A stretch of 64,000 bases of DNA from Bacteroidota bacterium (GCA_023442525.1 JAEZZA010000017.1:248001-312000), one strand, 5' to 3'. Shown: positions 1 to 9,319, numbered from the stretch's first letter. Notes: generated by a model from the sequence alone, not told the origin. Numbers and translations are program-made.

Positions 1-225
1 TCTTCCAACAATAACTTCAATTGAGTCTATATTGATATGAGATGATCTTAATTCATCAAGGATGATATTTTTCCTCAGTTCATACTGGTCGCTAATTCTT
101 TTAAACTTCCGGAGTTGAGCAGGATCATGCAGTATACTTTTTAAAAATATGGGCTTGGCATTATGATAAACTGCGATCTTGGTAGATGTAGATCCAGGGT
201 TAATAGCAAGGATTTTATGGTTCAT
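1..225 (-). CDS. buk: Butyrate kinase, N-terminal part (cut by window edge)
   Basis: Only the first 75 codons lie in the window; the rest runs off the left edge. The protein starts at the ATG at 225 and opens with an ILAINPGSTSTKIAVY stretch, the phosphate-binding first motif of the acetate/butyrate kinase (ASKHA) fold, in the form typical of butyrate kinase rather than acetate kinase (compare NCGSSSIKFQLF in ackA nearby). Butyrate kinase converts butyryl phosphate and ADP to butyrate and ATP in the cytoplasm. It follows ptb by 17 bases on the same strand, the classic ptb-buk pair. A branched-chain acyl kinase with the same fold is an alternative that only the missing part and biochemistry could separate. 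Confidence 0.87.
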   Translation of the reverse strand, partial: MNHKILAINPGSTSTKIAVYHNAKPIFLKSILHDPAQLRKFKRISDQYELRKNIILDELRSSHINIDSIEVIVGR

Positions 226-242
226 ACCGTTTTATTTAGTTG

Positions 243-1142
243 TTACATGGCTGCTGCCAGTGCTATTGACAGAAATTTACTCTTATCCTCGTCGGCACGC
301 GAAGTAAGAACCACCGGAACCGATGCGCCAGCTACAATAGCCGCACAAACAGCGCCCCCCATAAAATTGAGTGATTTGTACAGCATATTTCCCGAATTCA
401 GATCGGGAACAACAAGAAGATCAGCGTTACCCGCAACCTCTGAAGTTATTCCTTTATGAACGGCAGCCTCTTTCGACACTGCGTTATCCAATGCCAACGG
501 ACCATCGATTATACAACCATTTATCTGATTCCTTTTGTGCATCTGCGCCAACATAGCTGCATGCACCGATGATTCAATTTTGGGATTCACGGTTTCAACG
601 GGAGCAAGGACTGCAACAAGAGGCTTGTCAATGCCAAGTTTATGGTATACCGAAACGGCGTTCTGAATGATGGTTACTTTGTCGGTAAACTCGGGCGAAA
701 TGTTCAGCGCGGCATCCGTAACGCCAAGTATCTTGTGATAATAGGGGCTTTCAAAAAATGCAACATGACTAAGCAATCCTCCCTTCTTTAACAATCCGTT
801 TTCCTTGTCAAGAATAGCTTTAACAAACTGACCGGTAGATACCAATCCTTTCATCAGGATATCACCCTTCCCCGATTTAACAACCTTAACAGCAGTATTG
901 CAGGCAGATTGAATATCAGGTTCATTCAAAAACTCTGCACCGGAAAGGTCTGTTCTGTTTTTCAGGGCAATCCGTTCGATCTCGTCACGCTTACCCACCA
1001 GGATCGGGGTAACGAGTTTCTGTTGTATGGCCTGATCTACAGCTTTTAATACATCTTCATCCTGTGCTACCGCCACAACAAGCCTGCGAACTCCTTTGCC
1101 TGAAGCCCTTTCAACAAGCCATGAGAGCGATTTGAATTCCAT
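243..1142 (-). CDS. ptb: Phosphate butyryltransferase
   Basis: This 299-residue protein has the usual length for phosphate butyryltransferase and lacks the extra N-terminal domain of long Pta proteins. It transfers butyryl from CoA to phosphate, making butyryl phosphate for the kinase encoded next. Visible marks are the GDILMKGLVSTGQF stretch near residue 93 and the VPDLNSGNMLYK motif at about 245-256, both shared by the phosphate acyltransferase family. It lies six bases after ackA and 17 bases before buk, so translation is probably coupled in one operon. A phosphate acetyltransferase activity cannot be excluded, but a separate, clear pta sits upstream in the same operon, which favours the butyryl assignment. 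Confidence 0.9.
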   Translation of the reverse strand: MEFKSLSWLVERASGKGVRRLVVAVAQDEDVLKAVDQAIQQKLVTPILVGKRDEIERIALKNRTDLSGAEFLNEPDIQSACNTAVKVVKSGKGDILMKGLVSTGQFVKAILDKENGLLKKGGLLSHVAFFESPYYHKILGVTDAALNISPEFTDKVTIIQNAVSVYHKLGIDKPLVAVLAPVETVNPKIESSVHAAMLAQMHKRNQINGCIIDGPLALDNAVSKEAAVHKGITSEVAGNADLLVVPDLNSGNMLYKSLNFMGGAVCAAIVAGASVPVVLTSRADEDKSKFLSIALAAAM

Positions 1143-1148
1143 TGCAGC

Positions 1149-2363
1149 TTATTTCTTAAGTGTTTCCTTGATAATCTTCACGGTATCTTCGGCAATCACC
1201 AGTTCCTCATTTGTAGGTACTACCAGTATCTTCACCTTCGACTGTTCTTTGCTGATAATAGCCTCTTTTGAACGAAGTCCGTTGTTTTTCTCCTTGTCGA
1301 GTTCGATACCCAGAAACTCGAGATCCTGGCATATTTCTTCACGCGTTTCGGGACCGTTTTCACCAACACCCCCGGCGAATACGATCATATCAACTCCACC
1401 CATGGCAACAGCGTAAGAGCCGATGTATTTCTTCACCCGGTAGTGATACATGTCAAGACCCAGGATTGCTCTTTCGTTTTTATCCTTGAATGCAGCGTCT
1501 TCAATCTCACGCATATCCGAAGATATACCTGTAATTCCAAGCATACCACTCTGTTTATTTACCAGTGTCCCTATCTGGGAAATTCCGATTTCTTCCTTAT
1601 CCATTATATAGGTCATCACACCAATATCCAGATCACCGGAGCGGGTACCCATTATTAACCCTTCAATCGGGGTAAATCCCATCGATGTGTCAATTGACTC
1701 ACCGTTTTTAACAGCCGACATTGAAGCCCCATTTCCAAGATGTATCGTGATGATTTTCTGTTTCTTAATGTCAACATTCAGGATTTCGCAGGCTCTCTTG
1801 CTGATGTAGTAATGACTTGTACCATGATATCCGTATTTACGAATGCCATATTTCTTATAGAGAGAGTAGGGGATAGCATACATGAAAGCCTTTTTGGGCA
1901 GTGTATGATGAAAGGCGGTATCGAATACTCCAACCTGTGGTTTGCCTGGCAATAATGATTTAATTGCATAAACACCTTTTAAATTGGCCGGATTATGCAA
2001 GGGGGCCAAATCAATGTATTTTTCAACAGCAGCCTGGACCTCATCATCGATAAGCACGCTGTGCTTGAACTTTTCTCCGCCGTTAACAACCCGGTGGCCG
2101 ACTGCATCTATTTCATCAAGACTTTTTATACAGCCATGTTTGCTGCTTGTTATAATACCCAGTATATATTCAATGCCACTCTGATGATCCAGGATCTCAC
2201 CCTCGAAACGGACTTTTTCACCATTCGGCTTCTCAAGTTTGATGAACGAACCCTTTAATCCTACTTTCTCGGCAATGCCCTTCGTCATCAGACTTTTTTT
2301 GTCCATGTCGAAAAGTTGGAATTTGATGGAGGAACTACCGCAGTTTAAAACCAGTATCTTCAT
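1149..2363 (-). CDS. ackA: Acetate kinase
   Basis: This 404-residue protein matches the full length of acetate kinase, which makes acetate and ATP from acetyl phosphate and ADP. The N-terminus reads MKILVLNCGSSSIKF, followed by GYHGTSH near residue 180, TIHLGNGAS near 206, a DTSMGFTPIEGLIMGTRSGD stretch holding the catalytic Arg region, and FAGGVGENG near 330, all ASKHA-fold motifs in the expected order. It lies between the dehydrogenase gene (31-base gap) and ptb (6-base gap), and pta is two genes upstream, so the acetate branch and the butyrate branch share one transcript. No oddity was seen. Confidence 0.96.
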   Translation of the reverse strand: MKILVLNCGSSSIKFQLFDMDKKSLMTKGIAEKVGLKGSFIKLEKPNGEKVRFEGEILDHQSGIEYILGIITSSKHGCIKSLDEIDAVGHRVVNGGEKFKHSVLIDDEVQAAVEKYIDLAPLHNPANLKGVYAIKSLLPGKPQVGVFDTAFHHTLPKKAFMYAIPYSLYKKYGIRKYGYHGTSHYYISKRACEILNVDIKKQKIITIHLGNGASMSAVKNGESIDTSMGFTPIEGLIMGTRSGDLDIGVMTYIMDKEEIGISQIGTLVNKQSGMLGITGISSDMREIEDAAFKDKNERAILGLDMYHYRVKKYIGSYAVAMGGVDMIVFAGGVGENGPETREEICQDLEFLGIELDKEKNNGLRSKEAIISKEQSKVKILVVPTNEELVIAEDTVKIIKETLKK

Positions 2364-2394
2364 AATCGTGTGATTCTATATTGTTTGCTATTGA

Positions 2395-3345
2395 TTAACT
2401 TATTTTTCGACCTGATTCATCATAGGCATAAAAGCCTTTACCTGTTGATCTGCCATACTGGTGAGCACGTACATGTCGTTTGAGTATGGGCGAGGCTTTA
2501 TATTTGAGATCACCAAATTCTCCATACAAATTATCCATCCAACGTTCCACTTTGTCTAGTCCTACTTTATCGGCCAGTTCGAACGGCCCCATTGCCAATC
2601 CAAGTCCCACCCTCATTGTGGTGTCGATATCGGCAATATTTCCAACACCTTCCATAAGTATTTCGCATGCCTCATTTACCAGGGTTGCAAATAACCTGAT
2701 ACTTATTAAACCCGGTGATTCCTGTACCTGTACCATTGTTTTACCAATCATGGTAATAAACTTGCTTACGCGCCCGAATACTTCATCGGAAGTATACAGG
2801 CTTCGTACAACTTCAGCCATCTTCGATCCCGGCGCACTGGTTATGAAGTGCAGACTAACACATCTTTCCTTATATTGAAGATCGGATGACAATTCGGTAA
2901 TGGCAATGGTAGTGGAATTTGTAGCGATAATGGTTTCAGGTGAAACCCACTTTTCGATATTCTTGAATACTTCTTTCCGGGCTGTAATACGCTGATCGCG
3001 TGACTTTGACCTGATTACTTCAATAACCAGATCGCAGCCCTTGAGGTGTTCGTATCCTATATGTCCGCTGATACGTGAGAGGATAGCCCGCTTTTCGCCG
3101 GGAGTCATACCCCATCGCCCGATCATGTTGTCAAGTTCCTGATCAATAGCTTTGATTGCGGCGTTAACCTTTTCTTCAGACAGCTCGATAAAAACAACTT
3201 CAAGTTCGCGCTGGCTGATCATTAACGCTATACTCTGTCCTACAGATCCGCAGCCTACAATGCCCACTCTGGAAAAAAGTTGACGTGAGGCAGATTTCCT
3301 GCTCAGACCATAATTCTCAATCGATTCAATAATAAGTTCTGACAT
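2395..3345 (-). CDS. 3-hydroxyacyl-CoA dehydrogenase family protein, divergent
   Basis: The 316-residue protein has the two-part architecture of 3-hydroxybutyryl-CoA dehydrogenase: an N-terminal NAD-binding Rossmann fold with the GCGSVG motif at about residue 31, and a C-terminal helical domain with MGPFELADKVGLD near 252. The family makes acetoacetyl-CoA and 3-hydroxybutyryl-CoA interconvert. The active-site region differs from the consensus: the usual HFFNP is HFITSAP, and the usual VNR motif after PG reads SIR, so the conserved Asn of the Ser/His/Glu/Asn set appears to be Ile. It sits between pta and ackA in a fermentation operon, which suits a role in butyrate formation or acyl-CoA turnover. 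The family is clear, but its substrate and activity are uncertain. Confidence 0.83.
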   Translation of the reverse strand: MSELIIESIENYGLSRKSASRQLFSRVGIVGCGSVGQSIALMISQRELEVVFIELSEEKVNAAIKAIDQELDNMIGRWGMTPGEKRAILSRISGHIGYEHLKGCDLVIEVIRSKSRDQRITARKEVFKNIEKWVSPETIIATNSTTIAITELSSDLQYKERCVSLHFITSAPGSKMAEVVRSLYTSDEVFGRVSKFITMIGKTMVQVQESPGLISIRLFATLVNEACEILMEGVGNIADIDTTMRVGLGLAMGPFELADKVGLDKVERWMDNLYGEFGDLKYKASPILKRHVRAHQYGRSTGKGFYAYDESGRKIS

Positions 3346-3371
3346 CTTTATTTTTAATAATTTGTTTTATT

Positions 3372-4370
3372 TCAATCAATAGCCTGGTTAGCTGTAATAG
3401 CAACAAGATCCACAATGTCGGCCACAGAACAACCCCTTGAAAGGTCGTTTATCGGTGCAGCCATACCCTGTAATACCGGTCCTGTAGCTTCGGCATGAGC
3501 AATACGCTGAACAAGCTTATAACTGATATTTCCGCACTCAAGGTTCGGGAAAATAAGCACATTTGCCTTTCCTGCAATCGGACTTCCCGGCGCTTTTTTG
3601 ATACCTATTGATTCAATAATGGCAGCATCAGCCTGTAATTCGCCGTCAATTTTTAGTTCGGGATTCATCTCTTTTGCAATGGCGGTGGCGCGTACAACTT
3701 TATCTACCAGTTCGTGACTTGCACTTCCTTTAGTTGAGAAACTCAACATGGCAACCCGTGGTTCCATTTTTGCGATAGCCTTTGTTGTTTTTGCCGTTAC
3801 AACAGCAATCTCGGCAAGTTCCCTGTCAGTTGGATTGGGATGAACGGCACAATCGGCAAACACCATCAAACCGTTGTCGCCAAAATTTTTATCCCTCGTG
3901 AACATCAGAAATGCTCCCGAAACCACACTGATACCAGGCAGCGTCTTTACGTACTGAAATGCCGGACGTAATACGTCGCCGGTAGCGTTATCAGCACCAG
4001 CCACTTCACCATCGGCATCACCATATTTTATCATTACCGTCGCCAGGTATAATGGGTTTTTCAAAAGCTTCAAAGCCTCATCCCGTGTAAGACCTTTCGA
4101 TTTGCGGAGTTCAACCATCAGGTCAGCATAAGCACCAATCTTTTCATAATTATCGGGGTTGATAATCAAAGCTTTTTCGATGTTTTTCAATCCAAGTTTC
4201 TGAGAACGGGAAAGTACTTCTTCACGGTTACCAATGAGTATAATGTCGGCAATTCCTGTAGCCAATACTTCATCAGCGGCTTTTATTGTCCTTTCTTCAT
4301 AACTTTCGGGTAAAACAATACGTTGCCTGTTTTTTCTGGCATTTTCTTTAATCTGCTCAATAAGACTCAT
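3372..4370 (-). CDS. pta: Phosphate acetyltransferase
   Basis: This 332-residue protein is the short, single-domain form of phosphotransacetylase, which converts acetyl-CoA and phosphate to acetyl phosphate and CoA. The start MSLIEQIKENARKNRQRIVLPE is typical of the family, and the phosphate acyltransferase motif FPNLECGNISYKLVQR lies near residue 274, with GPVLQGMAAPINDLSRGC at about 297-314. It is the first gene of the minus-strand operon pta-dehydrogenase-ackA-ptb-buk and so probably the gene nearest the promoter. The 247-base gap upstream separates it from the divergent hydroxyacid dehydrogenase. Confidence 0.95.
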   Translation of the reverse strand: MSLIEQIKENARKNRQRIVLPESYEERTIKAADEVLATGIADIILIGNREEVLSRSQKLGLKNIEKALIINPDNYEKIGAYADLMVELRKSKGLTRDEALKLLKNPLYLATVMIKYGDADGEVAGADNATGDVLRPAFQYVKTLPGISVVSGAFLMFTRDKNFGDNGLMVFADCAVHPNPTDRELAEIAVVTAKTTKAIAKMEPRVAMLSFSTKGSASHELVDKVVRATAIAKEMNPELKIDGELQADAAIIESIGIKKAPGSPIAGKANVLIFPNLECGNISYKLVQRIAHAEATGPVLQGMAAPINDLSRGCSVADIVDLVAITANQAID

Positions 4371-4579
4371 TCTAAAAAAAAAATTATTCCGGGTTGATAA
4401 TCAGTGTGATTAAATATAGCAAAAAACGCTCTTTCAACGGCTGCAAAGGAAAGATATTTTGTTACATCATACAAACCACCGGCGCAAGTTATGTTAATTT
4501 TTTTTGAACGTATTTGATAAATATCAAGGTTATCACCGCTAAATAAATCAAATGGATTAACATGCTCTGAATTGTTTTG

Positions 4580-4587
4580 TATTTTTG
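4580..4587 (+). promoter_or_regulatory. Candidate -7 promoter element for the FAD/Fe-S dehydrogenase
   Basis: TATTTTTG matches the Bacteroidota -7 consensus TAnnTTTG exactly and ends 30 bases before the ATG at 4618. No clear TTTG -33 box is seen at the usual distance. The upstream TTG at 4585 that would lengthen the ORF lies inside this element, which favours 4618 as the start. The remaining gap from 4371 to 4617 is AT-rich and holds no other gene that I can support. Confidence 0.4.
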
Positions 4588-4617
4588 AAGCCATTAAATC
4601 TTCCAGACATATATACC

Positions 4618-7563
4618 ATGGATAACAAGCGAATTCTTCTTTCTCTGGCCCGGCAAATGCATGGCGATCTGTATACCGATGAACCCTACCGGTTGCTTTA
4701 CGCAACTGATGCTTCGGCATATCGCGAAATTCCGATAGCTGTTGCCCGTCCAATAGATGAAGATGATATTTCAAAGCTGATCATATTTGCTTCGGAAAAC
4801 GGAATTACTCTGATTCCGAGAACTGCCGGTACTTCGTTGGCCGGACAGGTGGTTGGCAATGGCATTGTGGTTGATTTTTCGAAATACTTGACACGAATAT
4901 TAGAAATAAACACTGAGGAATCCTGGGTTCGAGTGCAGCCCGGAGTTGTATTGGATGAACTGAATTTACAGCTTGCTGCTAAGGGGCTGTTTTTTGGACC
5001 CGAAACATCTACATCCAACAGGTGCATGATTGGAGGAATGGTCGGTAACAACGCCTGTGGCGCTCATTCACTCATATACGGAAGTACCCGCGATCATTTG
5101 CTCGGAGTGAAAGGTTTCCTGAGCAATGGCGAAGAGGTAACATTTGGACCAATCGACGACGCTTCTTTCAATAGTAAACTTGAAGGCAATCGCCTTGAAA
5201 ACAAAATTTACCGGAACATCCATTCAATGCTGAGCGATGCTAAGAACCGCGAGGAAATCAGGAATGGTTTTCCCGATCCGATGGTGAAACGAAGGAACAC
5301 GGGTTATGCCCTTGATATATTGTCGGGGATGAGTCCGTTCAATCCTAAAGGTTCTCCCTTTAATTTTTCTTCTCTCATTGCCGGTTCAGAAGGGACCCTG
5401 GTATTTGCATCGGAAATAAAACTCAACCTGGTTCCGGTGCCTCCTAAAGTAAAAGGACTACTTTGTGTTCACTTCAACACCCTGGAAGAATCGCTTCAGG
5501 CAAACCTGATATGCCTGAAACATAATCCGGGTGCGATAGAATTGATGGATAATACCATATTGGAGTGTACAAAAGCCAATATTACCCAGCGGAAAAACAG
5601 GTTCTTTGTTCAGGGAGATCCGGGTGCCATTCTGATCGTTGAATTTGCCCGCAATTCCCTGGATGAAATCAGGAATGTAACTGAGGATCTGGTTAAAGAC
5701 CTTAAACAATCGGGATTCGGTTACCATTTCCCATTGGTTACCGGCGATGATATTAACAAGGTATGGGCATTACGTAAGTCAGGTTTAGGAGTTCTTTCAA
5801 ATATTCCGGGCGATGCCAAGCCGGTTTCTCTAATTGAAGATACGGCAGTACGACCCGATCTGTTACCGGGATATATATCAGATATCAGAGACTTACTTAC
5901 CGCACACAATCTCAATTGTGTATTTCATGCTCATATTGCCACGGGCGAATTGCATATGAGGCCCGTAATCGACCTCAAAGACCCGCGTGGACTTAAATTG
6001 TTCAGAACTATTGCCACCGAGGTGGCACACCTGGTAAAAAAATACAAGGGTTCGCTGAGTGGTGAACATGGCGACGGAAGATTACGTGGTGAATTTATCC
6101 CGATTATAGTTGGTGAACACAATTATCAGCTTATGCGCCGGGTGAAACAAACCTGGGATCCGAACGGTGTATTCAATAAAGGTAAAATAACCGATACTCC
6201 CCGGATGGATACCTTCTTGCGTACCCGCGAAACTCCTGCTGATTCGGTGACTTTTGAACCGGTATTCGATCATTCGTCTACTCTTGGTTTTATCCGGCAT
6301 GTCGAACAATGCAATGGTTCGGGCGACTGCCGTAAATCGGCCCTGATGGGTGGCACCATGTGCCCCAGCTATATGGCAACAAAAGACGAAGATACCACTA
6401 CCCGTGCCCGGGCAAATGCTCTTCGCGAATACCTTGTAAATCCGGCGAACGGCAACAGAATGTCGATGGAGGCCGTGTACGATGTTCTCGATCTTTGCCT
6501 TTTGTGTAAGGGATGCAAATCGGAATGTCCTTCGAATGTGGATATGGCGAAGCTTAAAGCGGAATTTCTCCAGCATTATCACGACAAGAAAGGTGTATCA
6601 TTGTCCGCCTGGATGGTTGCCAACATCGCCCGAATTCACCGTATCAATTCACACTTTCCCTGGCTTTACAATACTGCTATGAAAAGCAGTCTCATACAGC
6701 GAATGGTAAAATCCATAGTGGGTTTTTCACAACAAAGAACTCTTCCGCTGTTATCAGGCGTTAGTTTTGAAAAATGGCTGGCACGCAACAATTTCCTGAA
6801 AAATGGTTCACACGCAGTGGAAAGTAAGGATAAAAAAGAGGTATATTTATTCATCGATGAGTTTACGAATTTCCTCGAAGCCCAAATTGGCATTGCCGCG
6901 GTTAAACTTCTGAAAAAACTTGATTACAGGATACATGTTATACCTTCGCTCGAAAGCGGGCGTACTTTCCTTTCGAAGGGATTATTAAGAAAAGCCAGGA
7001 AAATAGCCGATCATAATGTAAGGTTGTTCAAGGACAAGATCGACGAAAATCATGTCCTTATAGGTATTGAACCTTCGGCAATACTGGCCTTCAGGGATGA
7101 GTACCCGGAACTGGTAAGCAAATCATTGCGAGAGGATGCCCGGAAACTGGCTTCCAATTGCTTCACCATTGATGAATTCCTGGCTGGCGAATTCCAGGCC
7201 GGGAATATCGACAGAAATCTGTTCACGGATGAGAAACAGATGATACGTTTTCATGGCCATTGCCAGCAAAAGGCCATATCATCAACTGCAGCATCCAAAG
7301 CCATATTAAGCATACCCCAAAACTATAGTGTTGAAGAAATACGTTCGGGTTGTTGCGGAATGGCAGGTGCTTTTGGTTTTGAGAATAAGCATTACGAATT
7401 ATCCATGAAGATTGGAGAACTTGTTCTGTTCCCTGCCGTACGTAATTCTCAACCCGGAATAATTATAGCTGCCACCGGAACCAGTTGCCGCCAGCAAATA
7501 CTTGATGGTACCGGTGTGAAAGCGTTTCACCCTGTGGAAATACTTTATAACGCGCTGAAATAA
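4618..7563 (+). CDS. FAD-linked oxidase / Fe-S 2-hydroxyacid dehydrogenase fusion
   Basis: From the ATG at 4618 the protein has 981 residues and fuses a GlcD-like flavin half to a GlcF-like iron-sulfur half, the architecture of D-lactate / D-2-hydroxyglutarate dehydrogenases such as YdiJ and Dld-II. The FAD-binding PCMH domain covers roughly residues 30-250 (PRTAGTSLAGQVVG; then GGMVGNNACGAHS), and the oxidase C-terminal domain ends after GEHGDGRLRGEF at about 482. A first ferredoxin-like cluster has C565, C571 and C582, a second is CLLCKGCKSEC with Cys at 627, 630, 633 and 637, and two CCG-type regions follow (FHGHCQQKA; C912-C913). It probably oxidises a D-2-hydroxyacid and passes electrons to a membrane carrier. 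It diverges from the fermentation operon, so lactate use linked to acid production is a reasonable inference. The substrate is not certain. Confidence 0.88.
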   Translation: MDNKRILLSLARQMHGDLYTDEPYRLLYATDASAYREIPIAVARPIDEDDISKLIIFASENGITLIPRTAGTSLAGQVVGNGIVVDFSKYLTRILEINTEESWVRVQPGVVLDELNLQLAAKGLFFGPETSTSNRCMIGGMVGNNACGAHSLIYGSTRDHLLGVKGFLSNGEEVTFGPIDDASFNSKLEGNRLENKIYRNIHSMLSDAKNREEIRNGFPDPMVKRRNTGYALDILSGMSPFNPKGSPFNFSSLIAGSEGTLVFASEIKLNLVPVPPKVKGLLCVHFNTLEESLQANLICLKHNPGAIELMDNTILECTKANITQRKNRFFVQGDPGAILIVEFARNSLDEIRNVTEDLVKDLKQSGFGYHFPLVTGDDINKVWALRKSGLGVLSNIPGDAKPVSLIEDTAVRPDLLPGYISDIRDLLTAHNLNCVFHAHIATGELHMRPVIDLKDPRGLKLFRTIATEVAHLVKKYKGSLSGEHGDGRLRGEFIPIIVGEHNYQLMRRVKQTWDPNGVFNKGKITDTPRMDTFLRTRETPADSVTFEPVFDHSSTLGFIRHVEQCNGSGDCRKSALMGGTMCPSYMATKDEDTTTRARANALREYLVNPANGNRMSMEAVYDVLDLCLLCKGCKSECPSNVDMAKLKAEFLQHYHDKKGVSLSAWMVANIARIHRINSHFPWLYNTAMKSSLIQRMVKSIVGFSQQRTLPLLSGVSFEKWLARNNFLKNGSHAVESKDKKEVYLFIDEFTNFLEAQIGIAAVKLLKKLDYRIHVIPSLESGRTFLSKGLLRKARKIADHNVRLFKDKIDENHVLIGIEPSAILAFRDEYPELVSKSLREDARKLASNCFTIDEFLAGEFQAGNIDRNLFTDEKQMIRFHGHCQQKAISSTAASKAILSIPQNYSVEEIRSGCCGMAGAFGFENKHYELSMKIGELVLFPAVRNSQPGIIIAATGTSCRQQILDGTGVKAFHPVEILYNALK

Positions 7564-7582
7564 TTCCGGACAGGGAAATTGA

Positions 7583-8227
7583 CTATACCTCGATAAGTTT
7601 GTGCTTGATAGCGTAGATAACCAGGCTTGCCGTATTACGGGTATCTGTTTTGGTTAACAGGCTGGCTCTGTGATGGTCAACGGTTCGTTTACTGATAAAA
7701 AGCTTGTCGGCTATTTCCTGGTTTGATAATCCTTTGCAGATCAGTTGCAGAACTTCAACTTCCCGGTCGGATAGAGCAGGGGCAGTCTCACTTTGAGGCG
7801 GCTTTGATTTCATGCGGCTCACCAGCCTGTACAAGATTTCCTCGGTAAAGTAATTATTTCCCTGTGCAGCAGTCAAAATAGCTTTTCTGACTTCTGAAAA
7901 TTCGGAATTTTTCAACAGGAACCCACATACTCCTGCATCAATCATCTTCTGAAAATATTCTTCATCGCCATACATCGAAAGGGCCATTATCTTTAAATCG
8001 GGGTACATCTCGAGAGCCCTGGTTGTAGCTTCAATTCCGTTAATGTGTGGCATTTCTATATCCATCAGCACCAGGTCGGGTGTATAATTCCTGATCATGT
8101 TCAGAAAAACTTCTCCGTCGGCTGCTTCAAGAACTTCTCCAATTTCTTCAAGGCTGCCAAGTAATAGCTTTAAACCTTCTCTGAATAACTTGTGATCGTC
8201 AACAATAATCAAATTAATCTTTTGCAT
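7583..8227 (-). CDS. NarL/LuxR-family response regulator
   Basis: The 214-residue protein has an N-terminal receiver domain with the acidic pair D10-D11, the phosphoacceptor D56 (LVLMDIEMP) and K106, followed by a LuxR-type helix-turn-helix at about 148-214 (LSDREVEVLQLICKGLSNQE). This is the standard layout of a DNA-binding response regulator activated by phosphorylation. It overlaps the upstream histidine kinase gene by 14 bases, so the two are co-translated and almost certainly form a cognate pair. The target genes cannot be told from the sequence; the neighbouring dehydrogenase ends 19 bases away in the convergent direction. Confidence 0.95.
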   Translation of the reverse strand: MQKINLIIVDDHKLFREGLKLLLGSLEEIGEVLEAADGEVFLNMIRNYTPDLVLMDIEMPHINGIEATTRALEMYPDLKIMALSMYGDEEYFQKMIDAGVCGFLLKNSEFSEVRKAILTAAQGNNYFTEEILYRLVSRMKSKPPQSETAPALSDREVEVLQLICKGLSNQEIADKLFISKRTVDHHRASLLTKTDTRNTASLVIYAIKHKLIEV

Positions 8228-9179
8228 GTGTGTTAGCTACCTGTTTAGTTTTGATTGAAATAGTGGTCATCATGCCCCGTGGCTGAATGCGCCTGAAATT
8301 AATATCCCCGTTCAATGCCTTTAATCGCGAATGCATATTTGAAAGGCCCATGCCATTCAATTTTGATGAGTCGTCGGGATCAAAACCCACACCATCATCA
8401 AAGTATTGTATCAGCATCCGGTTATCTTCGAAATGGATCATCAGCGAAACTGTTGATGCAATGGCATGTTTGATAGTGTTTTGGAAAAGTTCGCAGACAA
8501 TCCGATAGATATTGGTTTCGATCTGACTCTCAAAACGGAGTCCTTCCATATTACTACTAAAAGTGATTTCAATTTTTCCAAGCCGCCTGATGTTCTCAAT
8601 AAAGCTGTTAATGGCGCTCACCAGGCCAAAACTCTCTAGAATATGTGGACTCAGGCTATTCGATGTATATTTTAGCGAGCTGATAGATTCGTTTATCAGG
8701 CTGGTTATATTATCTACCACCGTGCGGTTAAATCCGCTTATCTGGGTTTTATCGAGAGCGGATACCGACATTTTGATATTCGACAAAAGAGGTCCGATGC
8801 CATCATGCAGATCTTTGGCAAACTGCCTGCGTTCCTTTTCTTCGGTATTCATAATCGCCTGGAGAACTTTATTCTCAGACTCCCTGCGGATATCATCTAT
8901 TTTCTTTAACGATTTGAATAATCTGCGAATAAATATCACACCGGTAAATAACAGAAGAGCAATGGCAATTTCGAGCAGCCGGTATATCAAATATATTTCC
9001 GTCTGTAAATCCTTATAATAAAACGGAACCAGATCGAGAATACTACGTATCACAATTAACAGGAAAGCCAAAGAAATAAGCACCCAACTGATGTTTAACC
9101 TCGTATAACGAGTCAGGCTCAGTGCATAAACCGCTGCAAGAAACTGAATAATAATAGATACGATTAATGCAATCTTCAT
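8214..9179 (-). CDS. NarX-type sensor histidine kinase
   Basis: The 321-residue protein has three hydrophobic segments in its first 85 residues (about 2-20, 30-50 and 67-85), a short linker, then a HisKA_3 dimerisation domain whose phosphoacceptor is H125 in FAKDLHDGIGPLLSN. An HATPase domain follows, with N-box CELFQNTIKHA near 230 and G-box stretches FDDGVGFDPDD and GMGLSNMHSRL near 265-290. There is no recognisable periplasmic or cytosolic sensor domain, so the signal may be read by the membrane segments. The response regulator gene overlaps the 3' end. Confidence 0.94.
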   Translation of the reverse strand: MKIALIVSIIIQFLAAVYALSLTRYTRLNISWVLISLAFLLIVIRSILDLVPFYYKDLQTEIYLIYRLLEIAIALLLFTGVIFIRRLFKSLKKIDDIRRESENKVLQAIMNTEEKERRQFAKDLHDGIGPLLSNIKMSVSALDKTQISGFNRTVVDNITSLINESISSLKYTSNSLSPHILESFGLVSAINSFIENIRRLGKIEITFSSNMEGLRFESQIETNIYRIVCELFQNTIKHAIASTVSLMIHFEDNRMLIQYFDDGVGFDPDDSSKLNGMGLSNMHSRLKALNGDINFRRIQPRGMMTTISIKTKQVANTHAKD

Positions 9180-9201
9180 TTATGGAACTCAATTACAATT
9201 A

Positions 9202-9209
9202 CAAATGTA
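9202..9209 (-). promoter_or_regulatory. Candidate -7 element for the two-component operon
   Basis: On the minus strand the bases read TACATTTG, an exact TAnnTTTG match, 22 bases before the kinase ATG at 9179. No good -33 box was found at 18-20 bases upstream, so the call rests on the -7 motif and position alone. Confidence 0.35.
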
Positions 9210-9289
9210 ATTATTTTTACCCGGAGCTGTTGAAAGGATATTTATTGGATTTCAGGATATTGAAAAAGCCTATTATTTTAAAACTTTCG

Positions 9290-9297
9290 TAAATTTG
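9290..9297 (+). promoter_or_regulatory. Candidate -7 element for the 9320 gene
   Basis: TAAATTTG matches the Bacteroidota -7 consensus exactly and lies 22 bases before the ATG at 9320. A TTG occurs at 9260-9262 but the spacing is too long for a standard -33 box. Confidence 0.38.
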
Positions 9298-9319
9298 ATT
9301 CTTATAATATCTTCAGGTT

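Noticed and set aside
4367..4774. A 135-codon minus-strand frame upstream of pta.
   Set aside because: It overlaps the well-supported hydroxyacid dehydrogenase start, has no family motif and is rich in unlikely residues; a shadow.
6082..6582. A 166-codon minus-strand frame.
   Set aside because: It lies wholly within the FAD/Fe-S dehydrogenase and has no recognisable motif.
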